From assembly GCA_017506865.1 (NCBI GenBank), contig JAFCMP010000545.1:554948-618947 (forward strand): DNA of 64,000 bases, in the 5' to 3' direction. Both the position numbers and the translations under genes were made by a program. This document shows, in pieces, positions 11,556 to 23,900 of this stretch; position 1 is the stretch's first letter; every line of letters begins with the position of its first letter. The stretch is from Tribonema minus (taxonomy: Eukaryota; Sar; Xanthophyceae; Tribonematales; Tribonemataceae). The notes beneath the pieces were generated by a model, which searched no databases, was not told where the DNA came from, and saw only the letters and a list, made by a program, of their open reading frames with translations.

Positions 11556-14500
11556 ATGTTTATATTCCTCAGCAAAAAGATAGCCATACCCAAAGGCATA
11601 AAGCTTCACAGCCTTGCATGGAATCCAGATCAAGGATGGATTGCCTGCGGAGGAGAAAGCGGTCTCATGAAGGTGCTCAAGCTGGAGAGCGCAACAGGCC
11701 AGAAGGATCCTCAGAAAGCGGGGAGCGATCTCAGCATGAACCAGACGCTCGAGGGGCACAACGGCTCCGTCATGTGCGTCACCTGGAATTCCAACTACAG
11801 CAAGCTCACCACCAGCGACGAGAACGGCCTCATCATCGTGTGGATGCTCCACAAGGGCATGTGGTACGAGGAGATGATCAACAACAGGGGCAAGTCCGTT
11901 GTCAGAGACATGAAGTGGACCAGCGACGGCCAGAAGATCTGCATAGTCTACGAAGACGGCGCCGTGATTGTCGGCAGCGTCGACGGCAACCGCCTCTGGG
12001 GTAAGGAACTGGACATATACCTGCAGCACGTCGAGTGGAGCCCGGACGGAAAGCGCATCCTCTTTGTCACAAACAACGGCGCCATTCACATATACGACGC
12101 AGCGGGCGCAAAGGTCAAGCTGATGCAGCTGCCTGCGGCGACGCTGGCGGCGGCTTCGAAGCCGCCTTCGGACGGCAGCGCGCGGGAGAGCAAGCATGCA
12201 GGGGATGACGGCGATGATGACGATGAGGGGTATGCCAGGCATAACGGCACATCCAGGGGGGGCAATGGCGCGAGCAGCCCCGCGCTCATTGCTGGTAAGA
12301 TTACATATGCCTCAACCGCCTTTCTACCGACTAGCATTACCCATGGAGCTCGACAAGTGCATGCTCAGGACTATCCACCTGTAATCAACTGCCCTGCCAA
12401 CTGCTCAATGGCAGAGCAAAAGTCATTGAGATCAGGATACGATATGCTGCGGCATTGTCACCTCAATACCCCTGCCACATTCAGTCTGACTCATCAGTAC
12501 GCTTGCTACTCCCAAGCTTCGTTGACGCAGCGTCCTCTGCGGCTGTCGACTCCTCTTGATTATATGCACCGCAGTGCTGATTGGCATCCAAATGATGCTG
12601 CTGCTATGTATAGGAAATTATCACAATGCATATTTCCCGTTTAAATGCACATGTTCTATGCAGACATTGACTGGTATGACGGCGCGGAGGGTTACGTACA
12701 CCAGGCAGCTCCCACCCTGGCCATCGCCTTTGTCAACGGCACGGTGCAAATAGGGCGCCACACGGACGACGCATCGCCAGTGGTAGTAGACGCCGGCATG
12801 CGCGTGCGGCTGGCCAAGTGGAGCACTAATGGAGCGGTGCTGGCGGTCAGCGGCTCTGTCACCACGCGCTCTGGCTCGGAGAAGAAGGAGGTATGACACA
12901 CACACACACACACAGAGAAGAGACAGCACTGAAACTGCGTGTGTCGCTTGGCGTGCTGACCGCTCTGACAGTGTTGCAGATCATGAGAAGATTTGCATGT
13001 AGATAGGTGCCCACTGGTTGTTGTTGGTGTACCACTTGAAGTTAATATGCATCTCATGTATATTGAGGGTGCTGTTGCATACTTCGAAGTATGTTGAAAT
13101 CACGTGGGGCGATCATGGGGAGGGGGTGTAAATGGGTGAGCAGACATTTGCTCATTGTGATGGAGTACAGTTTATGATGCTGAAAGCTCCGTTTTGTCTG
13201 CACAAGAAGCCTTCAGCAACCAGTGTCACAGCTGTGAGAGTCATGTCAGCAAGCACCTAGAAGCCATCAACACATTACTTCCCTGTTACGCTGGAAACCA
13301 ACCCTATCTCTGCCTGCGCGCCCTTCTCAGGTGAGCACCGTCAAGTTCTACACACCCTACGGCGACCTCGTGCGCGTCCTCAAGGTACCAGGCGCGGGCA
13401 TCAGCAGCCTCAGCTGGGAGGGCGGAGGCCTGCGCATCGCACTCGCAGTCGACGCCTACATCTACTTTGCCAACATCCGCCCGGACTACATGTGGGGCTA
13501 CGCGCCCGCCGCCAACGTCCTCGCCTTCAGCTACCAGAAGCCGGACCGGGCGGAGGCGTGCGTGGCGCTGTGGGACCTCAACAGCCAGGAGCGTCACTTG
13601 AAGATGGTCAGGGACTTGAAGTTGCTGCGCGCAGCCGGCGAGAACGCGCTGCTGGTGAGCGGCCCGGTGAATGCGGCGGGAGCGCATGCCGCGACGCTGT
13701 GCAATGCCATCGGGTCGCCTCTGGAGGTGAAGCACGTGGCGCTGGCGCCGCGGTTCGCGGCCATGACGACGACGCACGTGGTCATTGCGGACGCGCGCGT
13801 GGTGTACGTGTGGCAGTACCGCACCGCTGCACAGCAGCAGGTGAGAAAGTATATTGTGGCGACAGGTTAGACGCTGATGCTGTTGCGCAAATTGCGTGCT
13901 GTGAAATGCTGGCTGTCATTGTTGAATTGGGTTTGGCACCGCGGTGTCTGGTGGTGACCGCTAAATGCATATGATCACATTTCTTGTGCTGTAGCACCGC
14001 AGCACACCAGCAGGTGAGAGATCATTTGTGGCGAGAGCTTCAGGTGCTGGTGCTGCTGAGCAAAATGCGTGCTGCAACATGCCAAGACGTTCAATTGGCC
14101 TCGGCTCTGCGGCTTGTGGGTATGGCCAAGATGCAGGTTGTCACGTTTACTCATACGGTACATGCTGTATGGCATTCTACCATGAACCTCTAGCCTCTGC
14201 AATACCGCAAATGACACCCCCTGTTGCCTGCAACGACACATCCCGTATCCTCAGCTTGCACACAACGCCTGCCTCTTGATGGCATTACACCACGTACATA
14301 CCAAGCTGCAAAGAGGCTTGACTCTCTCATTGAAGAGGCGACTGTTGTTGAGTGTAGTATGCCATAACCTGATATTTTTGCAAAACGGCTGATGTTGGCC
14401 ACTTTGCTGGGGTTACACGGATGCGCGAGCTTGAGGTTTTGTGTTGAAGTTTCACTGCACACCTTCAGTGCAGTCAAAAAGCCATATCTGAGAGGCGTCA

Positions 14501-17500
14501 TCGCTGCTTTCGCTGCGCCGTTTGCCAACTCTGCCTGTGTACCTGTTGTGATCATACCTGCCTACCCAGGCGGCGGCCAACGGCGTGCGCGGCGGCGGCG
14601 GCGATGGCGGACTGAGCGGCGCTGACGCGGCAGCAGTCGTCGCAGCAGCGATCAAGCGCAGCACAGGCGCCACAGTGCTCGGCAGCGGTCGCGAGCGTAT
14701 ACTGGACCCCTCAAAAGCATTCAACCCCGCAGAGACGCCAGTGGTGCCTGCTGATACGTACAAGGCGCCACCGCCAGATGCGCCGCCGCCGCAGGACCCC
14801 ATTTCGGCGGTTACGGCGAATGAAACGACGCTCGTCGTGGCCTGCGAGAGCGGCCTGGTGCAGGTATATTAAAATGGAGGGTATGTAGTAGGGTATGTAT
14901 GCATCATTGGGCTAGTTAGGGTTAGGGTTAGGGTTAGGCGGGGTAGGGGTTGGGGTTAGGGTTAGGCTAACCCAACTTGCTGTGTCATTGCGGTGTTGGC
15001 CCGTGTGCCATACGTGCATGTAGCTCATGGCGCCTTTGCCGCTGTCGCTGCTGGGCAGGCTGTTGGTGTTGCCTGCAAGTAGAGATATGGTACAGTACGG
15101 TACAAATATGCATGCATGATGTGCTGATGTCAACTGACGCCGCAACACCCACAATCGACCCCTTAGGGTTAGGTCTGAAAGGGCAACCAGGAACGAGGAG
15201 CGCAATTTGTCATGTGTATGTATGTGTGTGTGTATTATCTGCCAGCCCTCAGCCTGCCCCATCACTTCTGCGCATGCTGTCCCTCGTCGCTCATGCAGTG
15301 CGAACCTAACCCTAACCCTAGCTTGAGTACAAGGCTGACACGTTGGCGCTAACAAGACGATATGAATTCAACCCTAAGATGCCAGGACCGTACAAGGGGT
15401 GGGCACATGGGGCACATGAACTATACTGACAATATATATTACGTGGCCTGGTGCAGGTGTACGGGCTGCCGCTGCTCTCAGCGGAGGGCCAAATACGCTG
15501 CAGAACAGCGCCCACGCTACTGGCACTCAACTGTGACGGCTCACTGGTGGCTGCCATAGATAGACTGGGCATGCTTACCATTCTGGATCTGCTTGAGGCC
15601 AAAGACGGGGAGTTCATGGCCGGTGATGGGGTGTTGGGGGGGGACAGCATAGGGGGTTCTGCCTCTGCCTCTGCTATGGGCAGGAGGGCCAGGGGGCGGC
15701 GGGCGAAACGGCCACCGGTGGAGTGGGGGTCCTTTGAGAGAAAGGTTGGTTATTAATGCACTGCGTCATACTTCAGAGCAGCTTATTTAGCTGGACCCTT
15801 GTGCGGTAGCACATAGAGTATGAGTGTTCAGTTGACAAAGGGTAGGTATGCGCAGATGATCTGCACGGACGCGGAGATGGGTCCTGCGACACCGATAACT
15901 AGGGTTAGGGCTATACATTCGAGGGCGGTTACATTGAGGGTTCAGGACCTAAGAACATGGTGTTACCCTCTGTACCCTGCTGCACCGTGTGGCACTGCAT
16001 CTCGTTCCACTGCTTTTAAACCGTGCTACCTTACACCACCCTACCTTGGTGGCCTGCGGCATATGTAGGTATGTAGCACCAACCCTGCTTCGTCATGTGT
16101 CACTAATGTCCACATCATACAACTCACCTTGTCTGCCGTGGCAAGTGATACTATCCAGCAATACTACCACGGCATTGATTGGCAGTTTGTGACGTGATAC
16201 TTGGTACTCGTATCATCAATCTCATGTTGTGACCCCTGACACTTTAATCATTGGCTTGCCCAATCCTCATGGCGTCATCAGGCACTGCTGTTCACACCCT
16301 TGTGGCATGCTCTTAAGGCAACAAGCGCGCCATTAACTTTTTGACTCGTGGCCAAGGACTGCAGCAGCGGCGACCACGGTTATTGGTGGAAGGCACTTGC
16401 GGCTAACCATCCCTTGTCACCTAGAGCTCAACGATCTTTTGGTTCGTTTTTCATTAACACCTCCAACACGCCTGTTTCGCTCCGCAGGACACGTGGGACG
16501 TGCGGTGGAGTGAAGAAGACCCCGACCAGTTTGCCGTAATGGAAAAGACGCGCCTGGTCGTATTCAACGGCCTTCAGAGCGAAGAACCCGTCTCCTGCAA
16601 CGGCTACGTCTGCCAGTTCAAAGGGCTGTGCGTCAAGACAGCACTGCTGGACCAGATCATGGCCAGCCCCGAGTCTCTGGAGCCTGACTGGGTGACGGAG
16701 GTGGAGACAAAGGCGCTGAGCGATGCGCGCGAGGTCATAGCGTCGTCGGGGCTGGCGGCGGCGTATGCGGACGCCGCTGCGGGAGGGGCCACCACGCACA
16801 GGAGGCTGTGGCAGCTGATCGCGGAGAGCGCGCTTGAGGTGAGTGGGTGTGGGTTGTGTTCACTGTGAAGCAGCTCGTAGGCGTGACTTGTGTTCACGTA
16901 AAACAGCTCATTGCCTTGAAGTGGCGTGTTGCGGTAGGCAGAGGAGGGGCACAACTGCAGTTCTATCGCCTGCCTGCATCACATTGTTGCTGAGCGATGC
17001 GCTTGAGGTATGTATGTACAGGCACCTGTATGACATGACGCAGTCAGCATGGGTGCAGTAACACCATCGCGTCTGTCGCACGCATGCGCAGTCGCTGCTG
17101 TAGTGGATGCGTCTGCACGTAGCAGGATATGCATTTGGGTTGCTGAAAAGTGTGTAAACCGTATTGGTCTCACTGTTGAAGTTGAAGTTGGGCTGACCCA
17201 GATTGGGTCATTGCGCGGGCATCAGCCGGTCTTGACCAGGTATTCCAGAGCAAGGGAGAGACGATTGAGCTGGCACTGTTGATTGGCGGCAGCTTATAGC
17301 TGTGGGCAGTGTGTTGATGGCACCACCACGGCCATATACAGAATCACATGTATATGCACTGCGGCTCACAGGCTGTTGGGTCTGTTGCTTGTGCATCATG
17401 AGTGCACCACATTTCAGCGCATGAAAAGTTACTGCGACGCGGCGTGTTAGTTGTCCACACAGCCTACCTCACTCGCTTCGGCAAATGACGTGTCTGCTTT

Positions 17501-20393
17501 CAGATGCATTGGATACAGAGCATCACCGCCACTGCCATCGATAGTCAATGTGCTGTGCACCCAGCATTGCAAATCCATGTGGTGGTACATATGACTGTTT
17601 TGCTTGACGGTTCACGGCTGTACCCTGTCAGGCACTGGAACTAGACGTCGCGGAGCGAGCCTTTGTGGGCTGCGGCGACTACCAGGGCATACAGTTTGTC
17701 AAGCGCGTCATGAGCGTCTCCGACCGCGTCAAGCAGCGCGCGGAGGTCTCTGCCTACTTCCAACGCTATGATGAGAGCGAGGCGCTTTATCGCAATGAGA
17801 TGGATCGAAAGGACCTGGCCATTGACCTCAGGCAGCGGCTTGGGGACTGGTTCAGGGTGGTGCACCTGGTGAAGCAGGGGGGGGCGGATGACCAGCAGCT
17901 GATCGCTGCCTGGGACCGCATAGGTATGTATGTATGTATGTATGCATGTATCTATGAATATATGTACGTAGGAATGCATGTATGTATGTGTGGAGGCTTG
18001 TAAAAACGGATGTGAAACATGTTAAGCTACTTACTTTAAACAATTATTAAGTGTCTGGATGCACAGATAGTGTCGCCGCATGTCTTCGTAGACTCTCCTA
18101 TGTGTGATGTTCATTCAAGTTATTGCATTTTGCAGCGCACTGTCATACCATCCGCATGCTGTTGACGCAAGGCAAGGCCAGTCATCATGAGATTGTCACA
18201 ATGCATCGCGTCCGATAACCCCACCTTCGCTGCCAACGCAACGCGCGCAGGCGACTACTACAGCGAGCGCGGCAAGTGGGGCAAGGCCTCGCAGTACTAC
18301 AAGCAGGCGCGCAACATGCCTCAGCTCGTGGAGTGCTACCTACGCCTGGAAGAGTACTCCCTACTGGGAGACCTTATAGGTACCCTCCCTGCAGACACCA
18401 GCGCCAATCAGCAGCTGCTCGCTGCCACAGGCAAGCGCCTGCAGTCTCTCGGCCAGGCGACACTTGCGGCGACAGCCTTTGTCAAGGCCGGGGACGTGAA
18501 GGCAGCCATCGACTCCGCGGTGCTGGTGAGCCGGTGGGACATGGCGGTAGAGCTGGCGGCGCAGCACGAGTACCCACAGATGGAGGGGTTGGTGGCAAGG
18601 GCGGCGGCCAAGCTGCTGAGCGATGGGGACAGGCTTCAGGCGGTTGAGCTGTACCGCAAGGCGGGGAAGGCGTCGGAGGCGGCGCTGCTATTGGCCAAGG
18701 CAAGCGTCTGATGCAGTTCTGTGCATGGCTTTGCACGTGTCTTATGTACTTGACACCTAACCCTCTAGCCCTAACCCTAACCCTCAGGCTCCCGGCCAGT
18801 TGATATGAGCGTGGTTGCCTGATGTCAGTGTGATGCTTGGTGGCATGTGGAACGGCGGGAGCAACTGCTCTGGTGATTGAGTGATGATGCACTTCAAGTG
18901 TAACTTCAACTGCAGTTCTTATTCTGCAGAATTTGCATTTTTCCTAGAGCTCAGCGCCGTATGCATCGGCATAGTGCGCCTTGCAAGCTGTTGTGCGAAA
19001 GTGCACACAATCTATGGCAGTGGACCTTGTGTGGTGTTGCAGCTTTGTCACCACCGATATATGCCGCCGTTGTCCCTTGTTCAACACCTCTTGAAAATCG
19101 ATTTGACCTGATAGTTCCCCCTAATCGAACTGTCAGTGCCGCCTGCCGCTAACATAACCAGTAGGTAGCTGCCGTTCAATAGATTCGGCATGCACTTGCC
19201 CAGTGACCATGCACAGCCAGAGTGGGGACATTAATGTGACAAGTAACTGCAATCATAATAGTGTACGACTGGCGGCAGTGGTGACCTGATGGCATGTATG
19301 AGACGCATGGCAATGAGGGTTGTGCACATGCTTCAACACAATCGGCACAAACCGAGGGCCAAAATATGCAGATGAAGCAGGCACCACTTTCTGTGTTTGA
19401 TCACGCGCCGTGTCTTCAATGTTGCAGGCGCAGGCACAGATTGCATGGACGTGCGCATGTACATACAACATGTCAATGGTAACCTAACCCTGACCCCTTG
19501 TACCACCCCTAGCCCTATCACCTTCCCCTCAGGCACCAATATCAACCCCCCATGACCTTCCTAGCCACATTGATCTCTGCATGTTATTCATTCATTCAAC
19601 GCAGGTGGCTGAGGAGTGCGGCAAGGCGGGTGCGGACCCTCTGCGCGCCAAGAAACTTCACGTGCTCGCCGCACTTGAAGTCGAGCGTCACCGGCGCCAG
19701 GCCATCAGCGCCGCGCAGGCGCTCACCAAGGCCGGCCGTACCGCAGCGGACGTTGTCACCGCCACCGCCGCCACCATGGACACGCTCATGGCAACAAGCG
19801 ATGATGTGGGTGACAAGCGCGCAGCTCGCGTGTTGGATAGCGCGTGGCGCGGAGCGGAGGCCTACCACTACTACATGTTGGCACAGCGGCAGCTGTACCA
19901 GGGGCAGACGGAGGCAGCCATGCGCACTGCAATCCGCTGCTGTGAGTTCGAAGACGTGCTCGACGCGTTCGACGTGTACGCGCTCGTGGCTCTGGCGGCG
20001 TACCACTGCTCGTACTTTGGCGTGTGCAGCAAGGCGTTTGTCAAGCTGGAGACGCTGGAGCCAGCACCACCATCTTCGGCAGTAGCGTCCACAGACGCGA
20101 GTAGTGTTGGCAGCAGCACCGGCGGCAGCACTGCGCGCCCCGATGCTGATGCCATTCAAACACTTGCCGTGAGCATCTTCACGAGGCATCAGCCTGTGGA
20201 CCCGCAACCGCTGGAGATGCATCTGCGGGACTGCTTGGAAGAGGGTCGGCCGTACCAGGCGTGCACTGTCACAGGGCAGGTCATATCCTCGCGCACGCGC
20301 GCCATTATGTGCCGGACGTGCAGGCACTTCGCCGCGGAGGTGGAGCTCAGGGACATATCGCACTGCCCCTTGTGCCACTCCAGCACGCTATGA
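11556..20393 (+). CDS. IFT121 (WDR35): Intraflagellar transport protein IFT121 (WDR35), 9 exons
   Basis: Exons 11556-12294, 12664-12890, 13331-13840, 14570-14863, 15457-15744, 16488-16838, 17632-17923, 18182-18699 and 19605-20393 (stop included) keep phase and give about 1335 residues (human WDR35 is ~1180). IFT121 is a core IFT-A subunit for retrograde ciliary transport. Exons 1-6 encode the WD40 propellers, with family signatures [61 protein letters not shown] and [16 protein letters not shown]. Exons 6-9 encode the alpha-solenoid ([45 protein letters not shown]). The end is a zinc ribbon, CRTC...CPLC. Exons 4-5 add Gly/Ala-rich insertions. Intron 8 appears to use a GC donor, and the exon 7/8 junction is the least certain. 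Local duplications of exon ends lie in introns 3 and 6. Confidence 0.93.
13821..14040 (+). repeat. Tandem copy of the exon 3 end and donor in IFT121 intron 3
   Basis: The last bases of exon 3 with its donor (GCACCGCTGCACAG to GTGAGA, from 13821) recur 174 bases later (from 13995) as a diverged copy with CAGCAG|GTGAGA intact. Similarity continues downstream (TTGTGGCGA, AATGCGTGCTG). The second GTGAGA is a strong decoy donor. Confidence 0.75.
14852..15458 (+). other. IFT121 intron 4, flanked by 14-bp direct repeats and carrying telomeric repeats
   Basis: The 14-base sequence GGCCTGGTGCAGGT occurs at 14852-14865, across the donor, and at 15445-15458, across the acceptor, so both splice sites lie within the same direct repeat. 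The intron (14864-15456) contains TTAGGG-type arrays at about 14914-14970, a shorter piece near 15163-15172 and the opposite orientation near 15304-15320. Such flanking repeats are expected if an intron arose by insertion or by duplication of an AGGT-containing segment. Confidence 0.8.
16829..17010 (+). repeat. Copy of the exon 6 end and donor within IFT121 intron 6
   Basis: The exon 6 end GCGCTTGAG followed by GTGAGT (16830-16844) is echoed at about 16999-17010 as GCGCTTGAG followed by GTATGT, preceded by GAGCGATGC, which also resembles exon 6 sequence. This is a second example in this gene of an exon-end duplication leaving a decoy donor. Confidence 0.6.
17924..17998 (+). repeat. TATG-type microsatellite at the start of IFT121 intron 7
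   Basis: An imperfect GTAT/GCAT tetranucleotide array starts exactly at the donor (G|GTATGTATG...). The repeated GTATG offers several alternative donors spaced four bases apart. Confidence 0.85.
18700..19604 (+). other. IFT121 intron 8 with a GC-AG splice pair
   Basis: Exon 8 ends LLLAK with AAG|GCAAGC and exon 9 starts at CAG|GTGGCTGAG (VAEECGKAG). No GT donor lies where phase and family alignment need one; GCAAGC fits the GC-donor consensus AG|GCAAG. A fragment of CCCTAA repeats lies at about 18755-18786. Confidence 0.75.
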
Positions 20394-20394
20394 C
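20312..20394 (+). repeat. Terminal IFT121 exon segment also present at 36236-36318
   Basis: The last ~83 bases of IFT121 coding sequence, encoding the zinc ribbon and stop, recur downstream with about six mismatches. This appears to mark the left edge of the large tandem duplication that contains the kinase genes. Confidence 0.85.
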
Positions 20395-20959
20395 CAAATT
20401 GCACACACCAAAGCATCTGTCGCTCCATGTGTTTCAATCTGTTGCTGCTTGAACGAATATCGTGCTTTGCATGCGGCAGAGGACAATGTGTCAATGCCGA
20501 ACATTTCTTATCGTTTAGTGAGTTGCTCTCTTCTTTGAGGTGATGTGTGTTCGAAGCACGCATCTGCAGGGCGCGGTTCACCTGCATTGTGTCCGCCCGC
20601 CGTTCTGGGCGCATAGCCAAACGTTTGCCCGATAAACTGTCCGCGCCTCTACAGTCATCAGCGCTCTACACAGTCATCAGCGCTGGAGGGTGAGCCTGCA
20701 CGGTAAACGTTTCATTGAAAACGGCCGCGCCACACGAAGAGGCGTGTCACTTGCCATACGACGTCCCACTTGATCCATCAACCGTGACTGATCAAAGGCG
20801 AAGCGCCGGTAGATTGACTGAGCTACTGTAGCATGACAGCAATTGCAACGCTCGAACATCGTTGACGAGATCGAGCACGACCGAGAACAGGGGAGAGTGG
20901 AGTGCGGTGCACTACGGGACAGGGACTGTTGCGTGGAGCGCTGCGGTGCGGCTGCACCA
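20395..20959. other. Spacer between IFT121 and the first kinase gene
   Basis: This 565-base spacer must hold the IFT121 3' untranslated region and the first kinase promoter. A short direct repeat, CAGTCATCAGCGCT, occurs twice near 20655-20690. An in-frame ATG at 20843 could extend the kinase leftwards. I see no other gene. Confidence 0.4.
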
Positions 20960-23900
20960 ATGCCGAGAATCTGGGCTAGAGAGGTGGACCAGGAAATGGG
21001 ACGGAGCTCGCCGAGGTCAGGGTGGCAGCAGCACATGCCGCCTGCACTAACGATCCGCACAGGCAGCGCTGCTGCATCGGCACTCGCGGCAGCTCTGGCC
21101 ATCGAGGAGGGCAGCAGCGGCAGCGTGTCGATTTCCACAAGCACCCGCCGCGCTTTGTACAGCACCCCGGTTGGAAGAAAAGCTGCTGGCGAGACTTGTG
21201 GCCAGGCATCTGCTTCAGGACCGGCGTCGGCGTTTAAAACCGAAGCGGCAGCGGAATCGTCACGAAGACTTGCTAGAGGTAGTGATCCAGGAGCGACTTT
21301 GGAGAGTGGCCTGCACAGTGAGGCCGGGCAATGGTCCTCCCTTCACAATGACCTCCAGGTTCGCACGAGTAATTGTACAAGCTATAATCTGCAACGCTCA
21401 TGGGGTGCATACCAGCGGTCGGTGTCGTACACACGTGCATGTGCCAGGACTCGCTCAACAAGCCACTCTTCAAGTACTATGTAGACTTAAATCAAAGCAG
21501 TTGAAGACCAGGTAATTGCACCGTCACAGGTAACAATTGCATATGCCGCACACATGCAGTGTAACGAGACAGTGGCGTATGTGCCACTCTAAGACTTCTA
21601 CAGTGTGGCAGCGCTGCACGTAACGAGGCTGGAGCATGCTTTGTTGAGGGCATTGAAGGCCCCTCGGGGGTGGCCTCAATGGCAAGACTCCGCGTCAGTG
21701 CCTATACCACTCCAGACTCTGTGCTGGGCCCCCACAGGGATCAGAGGCAGGGTAATGTGGTGCCGCACGCTGCGCGCCGTCCCCCCGTAGCAAGGTGTCA
21801 TGAAAGATGCGCCGCTTTCGTGCGTGTGTGGAAAATGCGTCTGCTGCTGCTGATGGTGCTGCTGCCGCTGCTGTCGCTGCTGCTGTGCTAGTGGTGATAC
21901 TGGCTACATGCAGGAAGTGGGGGCCGTGAAGCTGCATTTCTCAGGCTGATTGACAAGCACGCTTGATGTATATCACCATCCTTATGATTTGATTCAGATG
22001 CCTCAAGATGCCAGGAGGGTTTCTTGCATTAGAGAATCTTGCATTTAGGGCACCGAGGCCACTGAGGTGCTCAAGCTGTTGACGGCTGTTTCGCCTACTG
22101 CTGCTGCTGTAGCCAGATTTCGTTACTGAGCTACCTGAAGGGATCAGAGTGGGGCTCGCCGCGGTGCTGTGCACCATGTTTTATCAGTCTGAGACTGAGC
22201 ACCGCTGACTCAGGCACAATACAACAAGTTAAACCTGAACTTGAAGGCATTGCAATGTTGCCGTGCCATATGTCCATGCAGGAGGCCAGCGCTGAGATGC
22301 TGGAGACATGGAGATCAAATGTGCCACAAGACAACAACAACTGGTCAGCTGCTGCAACGTCACAGCAAAATGCGGAGGCGCAGGCGTGTGGCACTGACAG
22401 GCTGGAGTGGAGCAAGTGGCTCCTGCGTTTCAAGCACTCAGAAGCAGGTCAGGTGCAGGATGCTGCGCAGAATGTCTGCATTGTGAGAGAGAGTATCTGG
22501 TGCTAGGTCATTGACATTTACTTCAAGTATGATATTAGAGAATGGCAGTGCACTTCCCAAATCACAACGGATGTACATTCCTGCGCCCCTTTCATATTGT
22601 TGACCTGGCCATGGCGTCAAGAGGTAGCTTCTTGATTCAGTGAACCATTCAGCGTCTTGTGAAATTAAGCGCAATTGATGTTGAGTCAGCGGCGCAGAAG
22701 TGTTCACTCAGATGTTCGGCCATGCTGTTGGTGGCGATCAACCTGCAGTGCAGTGAGTGGCGGCAGCCATAAACAATGTCTCATGTAGGTGCTGCAGTAT
22801 CTGTTGACAGTCGCTGGTGGGACATCTGATATGATAATGATGATCATGATGTGATGGGTTCCCTGAGGCTGCTTGACAATTGCCAAGTCATCTTGTTGTA
22901 ATGTGATGATGGCCATCGGTGGTAATGGTTATCTCCTGTAAATCAAATGCCAAGTCTTACCTGTGACTATGTGCATGGTTTTGTCTACCTCTCTGTCTTC
23001 TCTGTAGACAAGGCGCACAAGTCTCACAAGGCTGCCTTCAGGAGGTGCGTGACCTTGCTGTACTCTAGGAGGGTCGAAGCTAGGGTAAGCGCACAACACG
23101 TATGTAGCGGCTACGCTGCACTTGCATGTATTCTGAGGCTAGTCTTTAGAGGAACTTAAACGTCATATTTGCAATGCGTGGTGCTGCGCCTGTTGTGAGA
23201 AGCTTTAGTAGGTCAAAACCTGGCGTCTCATCATCCATCTCTGCATTTTGAAGTTTGTGCAACAAGTACTGGACTACATTTCATGTCAATGCACTAGGAT
23301 GCGTGTCAAACATCGACTGCAGTGATGCTGCATTGGAGCTGACTCATTGGCTGCAGCTAAGTGCTATACGCACAGCCAGACATATGTGATGAACAGAGAT
23401 GCAGTGTCAACTGTCCTTGACCTTCATAGCTAGCTGATCTTGTTGGCAGCAGCTGTCGTTCAGAGTGGACCATTGTTTCGGCAACGTGTTTTGAAGGGGC
23501 CGGAAGCATCCAGTGTACTAGTCATGATGATGAGCGCCAACAATCCCGACTGATATGTGTTTCACTAGTTCAGTCACTTAGTGATTTTAATGTTCTACCA
23601 GCAACATGGAAACACCATGCGCAACCTTTTGTCTCAAGCTACATATGCAATGAATGTTTGTGTATGACAGCGTGGCTAGCCAGTCTGCCACGAGTTTTTG
23701 ACCCAAAACCCCTGGTGCCTCGAGGATCCCCGACTTTGCATGAGTGTTATATTGCTATGTAGCAGCATTGCAGATGATATGTTGCTGGATTGGGGAAATT
23801 TTACAATATTGTAGTTCAAGCATCGAAGCTCAAGCAGATTGAAGCCAGTCAATGAGCGCCAACCTAACCCCCATCCTGAAGCCAGCCAGTGCGCTATATG

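Noticed and set aside
12891..12914. CA and GT dinucleotide runs (also 27866-27901) as regulatory elements
   Set aside because: They are ordinary microsatellites next to donor sites and nothing further supports a role.
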